Of a stretch of DNA of 64,000 bases, positions 55,656 to 62,165 are shown piece by piece. Position 1 is the stretch's first letter. The number at the start of each line of letters is the position of its first letter. Under the pieces are notes generated by a model. That model saw only the letters and a list, made by a program, of their open reading frames with translations, did no database searches and was not told the DNA's origin. Source of the stretch: a bacterium (GTDB lineage Bacteria; Planctomycetota; SZUA-567); NCBI GenBank assembly GCA_003245715.1, contig QKCJ01000060.1, forward strand, positions 124,001 through 188,000, written 5' to 3'. The translations under genes were made by a program, and so were the position numbers.

Positions 55656-56999
55656 TCAATACAGCGAGCCGAAAGCCAGGCCGCTGATAGTTGCCATGAC
55701 GATAACGAGCATCACAAAGACAACGGTCTTGGCGGTTCCCAGCACGCTGCGGATTACCAGCATATTCGGCAGAGACAGGGCAGGTCCAGCCAGAAGCAGC
55801 GCCAGCGCAGGGCCATGACCCATGCCGTTTTCAATCAGCCCCTGCAGAATCGGAACCTCCGTCAGCGTTGCAAAATACATGAATGCCCCCGCAACTGAAG
55901 CAAAGAGGTTCGCGCCAAAAGAGTTTCCGCCGACCATCTTCGCCACCCACTCAGACGGAATAACCCCCTCACCACCAGGCTGACCAAGGAGGAATCCAGC
56001 AACGACCACCCCGCCAAGAAGCAGCGGCAGGATCTGTTTGGCAAAGCCCCATGAAGCTGAGAACCAGTCGCCTAACTCGTCCTCGACGTACTCGTCTTCT
56101 TTGGCTTTAGGCGGGCTGGTTGTGATAATGATTGATAAAAGAACCGCGCCGCAGACAAAGGCAATTACCGGACTGCCGGTTAAGATTGCCGCGAGTGCGA
56201 CAATAATAATCGAACCGATACTCTTAAACCATGGCACAGAAAACCACATCGAGAGAAATACCGCCAGCATTATGCCAAAGCCCGCGCTGACAAACCATTT
56301 TATCGAGTAGATTGTATGCCAGATACCGGTGTCGCCCTCTGAGGGTTTGCCCCAGTTGGTGAAGACGAGAATTCCCACCATTGCCGCAAAATAAAGGGCG
56401 TTCTGCCAGAGTGGTCGCTTGACCTCTTCCTGCGGCATGGCTGCCTGCGCCTGTGATTTTTCAAGCTCGCCCTTGCGGAAGATCAGGTGCATCAGAATAC
56501 CGATAATAACGCTGAAAAGAATCGCGCCGACTGCTCTGGCGATACCGAGTTCAATCCCCAGAATCCGAGCCGTCAGGACAATAGCCAGCACATTGATCGC
56601 CGGGCCTGAATACAAAAATGAACACGCCGGCCCAAGTCCTGCACCCATGCGGTAAATCCCGGCAAAGAGTGGCAGAACCGTACACGAACAGACGGCAAGG
56701 ATTGTTCCCGATACTGACGCTACGCCATAGGCAAGGACTTTGTTCGCTCCTGCGCCAAGGTACTTCATGACCGAGGCCTGCGAGATAAATACCGAGATAC
56801 CCCCGGCAATGAAGAACGCCGGAACCAGACACAAAAGAACATGCTCACGCGCGTACCACTTGACCAGCGCCAGCGATTCCCATAAGGCGTTGGTGAAGCG
56901 CTCGTTATTTTTGAGCCATTCTACCGGCAGGTAATAACAGGCCAGAAATCCGGCGAGCAGCAATAAAAAAATCTTCCAGTCTTTTTTCAGTATGTTCAT
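55656..56999 (-). CDS. ArsP/DUF318-type permease
   Basis: This 447-residue polytopic protein has the family duplication. AVCSCTVLPLFAGIYRMGAGLGPA with SGPAINVLAI in the first half is echoed by FATLTEVPILQGLIENGMGHGPALALLLAGPALSLPN in the second. Relatives export trivalent organoarsenicals or have unknown substrates. It starts 4 bases after the ArsR gene, which sets the metalloid context. The exact substrate is not determined by the sequence. Confidence 0.9.
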   Translation of the reverse strand: MNILKKDWKIFLLLLAGFLACYYLPVEWLKNNERFTNALWESLALVKWYAREHVLLCLVPAFFIAGGISVFISQASVMKYLGAGANKVLAYGVASVSGTILAVCSCTVLPLFAGIYRMGAGLGPACSFLYSGPAINVLAIVLTARILGIELGIARAVGAILFSVIIGILMHLIFRKGELEKSQAQAAMPQEEVKRPLWQNALYFAAMVGILVFTNWGKPSEGDTGIWHTIYSIKWFVSAGFGIMLAVFLSMWFSVPWFKSIGSIIIVALAAILTGSPVIAFVCGAVLLSIIITTSPPKAKEDEYVEDELGDWFSASWGFAKQILPLLLGGVVVAGFLLGQPGGEGVIPSEWVAKMVGGNSFGANLFASVAGAFMYFATLTEVPILQGLIENGMGHGPALALLLAGPALSLPNMLVIRSVLGTAKTVVFVMLVIVMATISGLAFGSLY

Positions 57000-57003
57000 C
57001 TTA

Positions 57004-57348
57004 CTATGCCTTACAGGTTGCGCAGCTTGGCGCTGAATAAAGACTCAAGCTGCTGTTCTTATCGGTGGAGACCTTACGGCAACACTCAATCATCGGGATG
57101 ATGCAGGGCATCGTCAATGAGCAGATCTGATTTTTGCCGTTTTTGGTGGTTGTGATGATGCCCGCATCCTTTAAAATCCGTAAATGCTTTGATACGGTTG
57201 ACTTGTCAATATTCAAAAGCTCGACAAATACGCAGACGCAGCAGTCGCCACGGGCAATATGCTCGACCATAAAGACCCGCGAAGGATGCCCCAGAGCCTT
57301 GAAGATATCAGCCGCGTTTTCTGTGTCGGTGATTATCTGGTTGTTCAT
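57004..57348 (-). CDS. ArsR/SmtB-family repressor
   Basis: This 114-residue winged-helix repressor has ALGHPSRVFMVEHIARGDCCVCVFVELL with a CCVC cluster in the helix where metalloid-binding Cys of ArsR proteins often lie. The recognition helix is KSTVSKHLRIL, and Cys pairs (ECC, SCATC) sit at the C-terminus. ATG 57348 with GGGAG nine bases upstream is preferred; the frame runs open to 57411 over the operator. It probably represses its own operon until a thiophilic metalloid binds. Confidence 0.93.
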   Translation of the reverse strand: MNNQIITDTENAADIFKALGHPSRVFMVEHIARGDCCVCVFVELLNIDKSTVSKHLRILKDAGIITTTKNGKNQICSLTMPCIIPMIECCRKVSTDKNSSLSLYSAPSCATCKA

Positions 57349-57367
57349 GGTAATTTCTCCCTGCTTT

Positions 57368-57412
57368 GTTGGCCGATAGACCAACTGTTTCATTGTTGGT
57401 AATATAGCCAAC
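57368..57412 (-). promoter_or_regulatory. Twin ArsR operators
   Basis: GTTGG-N8-CCAAC occurs at 57368-57385 and again at 57395-57412. The centres are 27 bases apart, about two and a half helical turns. The second overlaps the promoter -10, as expected for a repressor site. Confidence 0.85.
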
Positions 57413-57429
57413 TATTTCTTCTTTGTCAA
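57401..57429 (-). promoter_or_regulatory. Sigma-70 promoter of ArsR operon
   Basis: On the minus strand TTGACA (57429-57424), a 17-base spacer and TATATT (57406-57401) form a near-consensus promoter, overlapped by the upstream operator. Confidence 0.85.
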
Positions 57430-57556
57430 TTAATTTATCCGATAATTCTCAGACATTAGCGTAAATACGCTCTAAAGTGTGCTTGCAAAATATGTTAAGA
57501 GTCGTATAATCAGACCGATTATCTTTTACATTTTTTGCTCATTATGAGGATTATTG

Positions 57557-58669
57557 ATGGTTCAGAAGAAGAAGTGTGTGCGTCGCTGCGGTGAGAAAAC
57601 AACAGCCAAGAAGTCTGTAAAGACTCTTTCCTATAAAGACGCGGGGGTTGATATTGACGCGGGAAACGAGATTGCCGCAAATTATCTTAAATTAATGCAG
57701 GCTACGTTTACCAAAGGGGTTGTGCGAAATGACGGGGGCTTTGGCGGGATGTTCAGTCTCAAGGAATTTGCCAAATACAAAGAGCCGGTTCTGATTAGCG
57801 GTACTGACGGGGTTGGTACAAAATTACAGATTGCCATCAAGATTAACAAGCACGATACTATCGGTATCGACCTGGTTGCCATGAGCGTTAATGATATCCT
57901 TGTTCAGGGTGCCAAGCCACTCTTTTTCATGGATTATGTCGTGACTGACCGGGTAAACCAGAAGGTGCTTCTGAGTGTTGTCAAGGGCATCTCTGACGGT
58001 TGTGTACAGTCTGACTGTGCGCTGCTTGGTGGCGAGACGGCCGAGCATCCTGACTGTTTCCCGGTTGGCGAGTATGACCTTGCGGGGTTTGCCGTCGGTG
58101 TGGCTGACAAGGCTAATCTGATTACCGGTAAAAAAGTCAAGGCTGGTGACGTGATTATTGGTCTGGACTCGACTGGTGTGCATTCAAACGGTTTTACTCT
58201 GGCGCGTAAAGCCCTCCTTGAGGTCGGCGGCCTGACCCTTGGGCGCAAGATCAAGGAACTTGGCTGTACCCTTGGTGAAGCCCTGCTTGAACCGACAAAA
58301 ATCTACGTCAAGCCGGTCTTTAAAGTACTCGATTCATATGCCAAAAAAGGCGCAAGCCCTGTTCATGGTATCGTCCATATCACCGGTGGCGGCATTGTCG
58401 AGAACACTCCGCGCATCCTGCCTGCCAAGTGCGACGCTGTTCTTGAGCGCGCAAGCTGGAAGGTTCCGCCGATTTTTGATCTGATTCAGAAGTCAGGAAA
58501 TGTCGGTGATAGCGAGATGGACCGCGTGTTTAACATGGGTATCGGCATGATGCTTATCTGTGACAAGAATGAAGCGGCAAATATTGTGAAAATCCTCAAA
58601 AGCGCCAAGCAGCCCTGCCAGATAATCGGTGAGGTCAAGCGCGGAAGTGGAAAGGTCATTTACAAATAG
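57557..58669 (+). CDS. purM: Phosphoribosylformylglycinamidine cyclo-ligase
   Basis: This 370-residue enzyme makes aminoimidazole ribotide in purine synthesis. SYKDAGVDIDAGNE, ISGTDGVGTKLQIA, LGGETAEHPDCFPVGEYDLAG and VHGIVHITGGGIVENTPR are the family landmarks. About 25 basic residues before SYKDAGV exceed the usual length. GAGGA is six bases upstream of ATG 57557. No other pur gene is adjacent. Confidence 0.97.
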   Translation: MVQKKKCVRRCGEKTTAKKSVKTLSYKDAGVDIDAGNEIAANYLKLMQATFTKGVVRNDGGFGGMFSLKEFAKYKEPVLISGTDGVGTKLQIAIKINKHDTIGIDLVAMSVNDILVQGAKPLFFMDYVVTDRVNQKVLLSVVKGISDGCVQSDCALLGGETAEHPDCFPVGEYDLAGFAVGVADKANLITGKKVKAGDVIIGLDSTGVHSNGFTLARKALLEVGGLTLGRKIKELGCTLGEALLEPTKIYVKPVFKVLDSYAKKGASPVHGIVHITGGGIVENTPRILPAKCDAVLERASWKVPPIFDLIQKSGNVGDSEMDRVFNMGIGMMLICDKNEAANIVKILKSAKQPCQIIGEVKRGSGKVIYK

Positions 58670-58822
58670 TCCTTTGTGTTTGCGAAACTTTCCGGTTTCC
58701 ATTGATGCTCGGTCAGTTATAAGTTGTTGCAATGCCGTAGGTTATTCCTGATAATAAAATAATGTCAAGTTTGTGTAACGTTTTGACGATAAAGTCGCGG
58801 GTATTTTATTAATTTTACAGAC

Positions 58823-58840
58823 GCACCGCAGGAATTAAAA
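58823..58840 (+). repeat. Partial conserved leader element, copy E
   Basis: GCACCGCAGGAATTAAAA repeats the 3' block of the leader elements. It lies 89 bases before the same block in copy D, with no 5' block recognisable apart from a GCGGG near 58797. No ribosome site or gene follows it directly. Confidence 0.7.
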
Positions 58841-58857
58841 TCGGAATGGGATTGATG

Positions 58858-58935
58858 AGGTCATTCATCTTGGTCCACGCGGCGGTGCGGGTTGGTAATG
58901 GATTTGAGTTGCACCGCGGGAATTAAAAATAGGAG
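58858..58935 (+). promoter_or_regulatory. Conserved leader element, copy D
   Basis: TCATTCATCT, GTCCACGCGGCGGTGC, a loop, TTTGAGTTGCACCGC, GGAATTAAAAATAGGAG; the last five bases are the ribosome site of the HEAT protein gene. GCGGTGC and GCACCGC form a perfect seven-pair stem. Confidence 0.75.
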
Positions 58936-58941
58936 CTTTTG

Positions 58942-61900
58942 ATGCGCAGCCGTTCACAGTTAATTAATCGGATTGTTATGTGTTGTCTTCTGGCAACTGC
59001 GGTCTTTGTTGTCCCGGGCAGATCGCGTGCGGCTGACTCTGATGAGAAGATGCAGAAGCTTGAAGGGCTTCTGGAACTGGCAATCGATCGTTTTCAGCTC
59101 AAGGATTATATTGCTGCAAGAGCGGCGCTTGAGAAGCTTATTGCGGAGAACCCCAGTGGCGAGCAGGCGCTGAAGCTCCGTGAATTGTTCGGCGACAAGA
59201 TTCTTCTTCAGATGCAGAAGTTCGGAGATCGACCGGCGCTTACAGTGCGTGAGCGTAAAGCATATGCTGAGATTAATAACGCTGTAAACGCGCTTGAGAA
59301 GAATAATAAGGACGCAGCCCGTGAAGCCATGGAGAAGGTCGCGGCCATCTTCGGGGAAAAGGGTGCGGATGTAAAAGACGGGTTTGATTCAAAACGCGCC
59401 ATTGCGTTAGCGGCTGACATCAAAGATACTGATGTAAAGGATTATGCGGATCTTTCAAAGATTGCCGATTCGGTCAGGCTCTGGCGGACTCAGCTTCAGT
59501 CGGTTGGTAATGGCCCGTTGATGCTTATGCAGCGTGCGGCTGATTTTGAGGCTGTCGCAAAGATGACTCCGGAAAAGGTCAAATTGCTGGTTTCAAATGC
59601 GGTTATGGATATGAATAACGCGCAGCGGGCGCTTCCTGAGATAATTGAGGCGGGGGCGGCGGTTGTACCTGAGCTTATCAATAACCTGAGGCAGGAAAAT
59701 CATGAACGTGTGGCAAACGCACATTATATACTGCACTCGCTTGGACAGGACATTGTTCCGGCGCTCTGTTCGGTTCTGCAGAGTAACGACCAGCTTCTGC
59801 TGCAGCAGGTCAGCCTGATTCTTGGTGACATAAAGCCGGTGGATGCACGTTCTCTTCCCTTTCTGAAAGCGGTTTTTGAAAATAAGACCAACAATTCGCT
59901 GACCCGTGAAATTGCGGCATCATCCCTGCGCAAGATTACCGGTAAGGATGCGGCGTCACTTGCGCCGGCTTCTGATTATTTTTTGCGTGAAGCTGACCGT
60001 TACTACATTGATGGACCACAGGTTGCTTCGGAGTTTAACTCCTTTGGCGGATCATTCTGGGTGTGGGACAATAGCGCGGCGAATGGTAAAGGCGGCCTAG
60101 TTGAGGTAAAGGTGCCTGAGTTTCTACTGACTGATTTATTGGCTGAAGAACTTGCTTACCGCGGGATGGAGCTTGCCAAGGATAAAAAGCCGTTTCAGGT
60201 TCTGCTTGGCTGTATCCTTCTGCAGGAGAAAGCCAAGATTGATGTACTGACTTCGGTTGCCGCAAGCGGCCAGAGCAGTGATGAAAATCTGAAGATGCTG
60301 ACGGACAAATCCGAGTTCTGGGGTGGTCGCCTCAAGGATAATCTGCTGGTTGCCTATACCCTCGGGCTTAAGAATCTTGCGGGGGTGCTTGAGAAATCTT
60401 TGCAGGACGGCAAGAGTGAGATCAGTATTGCTGCGCTTGAAGGTATTGAGGCTGTGGGCGGCGATAAAGGCTGGCAGCTGCTTGGCAATGAATCATCAGC
60501 GCTTATTGAAGCGCTTAATTCCAAGAATGTGGCAGTAGCGATCAGCGCGGCCAATACTCTGGTTGCAATCAGGATGCCGCTGGAGAATCAGTCATGGCAG
60601 AAGGTTGTTGATGTGCTGGTTGTCGGAGTGGGACAGCGCTACACTACGGTTGTGGAGGTGATTGCCTCTGATTTGAAATTTGCCAACCGGATCTGTGATT
60701 ACCTTGAAGAAGAGCAGGTTATGCCGCTTCGTGCGGGTAGTGGTGTTTCCGGGGTAAGGATGGCTGGTGAGTATCCGCTCAAGGACGTTCTGGTAATTGA
60801 TAACAGCATTGACGAATTTGACATGCTTGAGGATGTGCTTAAGATCCGTCAGGTAAGGCATAATAAGACCCTGCCGCTGGTTATAATTTCAAGCCGCAGC
60901 CATCTGCTTAATATTGCCAATCAGTTTGCCCGCAATGAAATCAGTACTCAGGCAAATAGTCGGCACCTTGACCCGGTCGATATAGTTTCGGGCAAGAATG
61001 TACAGATCGATAGCGCTCCCTGGCAGCTGATAATCCGCAATGATGTCAAAGCTGATGACGAGAAGCTCTTTAATGAGATAATCGCCCAGAAGAATAATAC
61101 GACCGAGAATGTGCCGATAATTGTTCTGACAAATCCACTGCGGGCAGAGCGCCTCAAGCTTAAAGAGCAGTTGGTGCTTGCGGCAAGCAACTTTAATAAT
61201 CCCGGTGAAAGCTCGGAATATATGCGCATTGCCAAGGCTCAGAATGTCATGAATGATATTTTCGGACTGCGTTCTTCTGCGGTGCCGGTATTTGTGGATG
61301 AAGAGATCGCCGGCTACAACAGCATGAAGGTGATCCAGCAGCTGCGGCAGAATCCGGTTACTGCCGGTTTGCCGGTTGCGGTTCTTTCCGCTCCCAAATG
61401 GCTCGGCGAGGTCAAGACAGACTTTGAGTTGTTTGAGAAGGACGGACTGGTCAGGATAATGTCTTCTGATATCAGTGGCGCGGAGCTTATTGCTGCGGTT
61501 AATGAGCTTAAAGAGAAGAATGAACTTTCCAAAGGTAATTTTGCCCGTGCGCTTAATGACACAATCGCTCTTAACAGTGCAAGCGCGCTCTCTCTTGTCG
61601 GCGCGGCCGCAGCAGGAAAGTACAAGCTAACCCCTGCGCAGAAAAAGGTTCTCATTGACGGCGCTAAGAATAAGAACAGTCCGTCGCAGCTGCGGGTGGC
61701 TGTTGTGAAGGCTCTTGGTGATTTTAAGGTCGTTGAAGCTGTTGCGCCGCTCAAGGCACTCTTTTCCGGGGTTGATAAAAAAGAATCAGAGCTGCGCGCG
61801 ACTATTGTCAGGGCGGTAGCAGAGATTGATGAGAGTAACAGGGAAATTGATTTTAAGCTCATGGCAATGACCGATGAGGATGTCGCCGTTCGTAAGGCTG

Positions 61901-62022
61901 CGGCAGAAATTCTCGGCCCGGCCGCGATAAGCAATGAGCAGTTGAGTGTGTATATGCAGCGGCTTCGCCCAAACCGCCTGCTTGAGCTTAAAACTATGGA
62001 GCTTAAGGCTGCGGAAAAATAG
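58942..62022 (+). CDS. Large periplasmic HEAT-repeat protein with receiver-like middle
   Basis: This 1026-residue protein has a signal peptide ending SRA-A and an N-terminal TPR-like helical pair (about 35-75). HEAT-type repeats follow, such as ALPEIIEAGAAVVPELINNL and IVPALCSVLQSNDQLLLQQVSLILGDI, and more at the C-terminus (AVVKALGDFKVVEAVAPLKALF). Between about 610 and 870 the sequence reads like receiver domains: YPLKDVLVIDNSIDEFDML with LPLVIISSR, then VPIIVLTNP, and LPVAVLSAP near the end. No complete acidic pocket or TDxxMP motif is visible, so phosphorylation is unlikely. It is a probable envelope scaffold. AGGAG is six bases upstream of ATG 58942. Confidence 0.75.
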   Translation: MRSRSQLINRIVMCCLLATAVFVVPGRSRAADSDEKMQKLEGLLELAIDRFQLKDYIAARAALEKLIAENPSGEQALKLRELFGDKILLQMQKFGDRPALTVRERKAYAEINNAVNALEKNNKDAAREAMEKVAAIFGEKGADVKDGFDSKRAIALAADIKDTDVKDYADLSKIADSVRLWRTQLQSVGNGPLMLMQRAADFEAVAKMTPEKVKLLVSNAVMDMNNAQRALPEIIEAGAAVVPELINNLRQENHERVANAHYILHSLGQDIVPALCSVLQSNDQLLLQQVSLILGDIKPVDARSLPFLKAVFENKTNNSLTREIAASSLRKITGKDAASLAPASDYFLREADRYYIDGPQVASEFNSFGGSFWVWDNSAANGKGGLVEVKVPEFLLTDLLAEELAYRGMELAKDKKPFQVLLGCILLQEKAKIDVLTSVAASGQSSDENLKMLTDKSEFWGGRLKDNLLVAYTLGLKNLAGVLEKSLQDGKSEISIAALEGIEAVGGDKGWQLLGNESSALIEALNSKNVAVAISAANTLVAIRMPLENQSWQKVVDVLVVGVGQRYTTVVEVIASDLKFANRICDYLEEEQVMPLRAGSGVSGVRMAGEYPLKDVLVIDNSIDEFDMLEDVLKIRQVRHNKTLPLVIISSRSHLLNIANQFARNEISTQANSRHLDPVDIVSGKNVQIDSAPWQLIIRNDVKADDEKLFNEIIAQKNNTTENVPIIVLTNPLRAERLKLKEQLVLAASNFNNPGESSEYMRIAKAQNVMNDIFGLRSSAVPVFVDEEIAGYNSMKVIQQLRQNPVTAGLPVAVLSAPKWLGEVKTDFELFEKDGLVRIMSSDISGAELIAAVNELKEKNELSKGNFARALNDTIALNSASALSLVGAAAAGKYKLTPAQKKVLIDGAKNKNSPSQLRVAVVKALGDFKVVEAVAPLKALFSGVDKKESELRATIVRAVAEIDESNREIDFKLMAMTDEDVAVRKAAAEILGPAAISNEQLSVYMQRLRPNRLLELKTMELKAAEK

Positions 62023-62052
62023 ATGTGGTCTGAAGATTCGCTTTCAAGATAT

Positions 62053-62083
62053 AATCCCGTCTGGTTCAGGCGGGATTTTTAGT
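62053..62083 (+). terminator. Intrinsic terminator
   Basis: AATCCCG-t-CTG-gtt-CAG-g-CGGGATT followed by a T run ends the HEAT protein gene. Confidence 0.9.
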
Positions 62084-62165
62084 TTTTTTTCTTTGCATCA
62101 GCGGCATATAGGTTAAAATATCTTCGGAATATTATTTGTGAATATTATTAATAACGGGGAGACAG

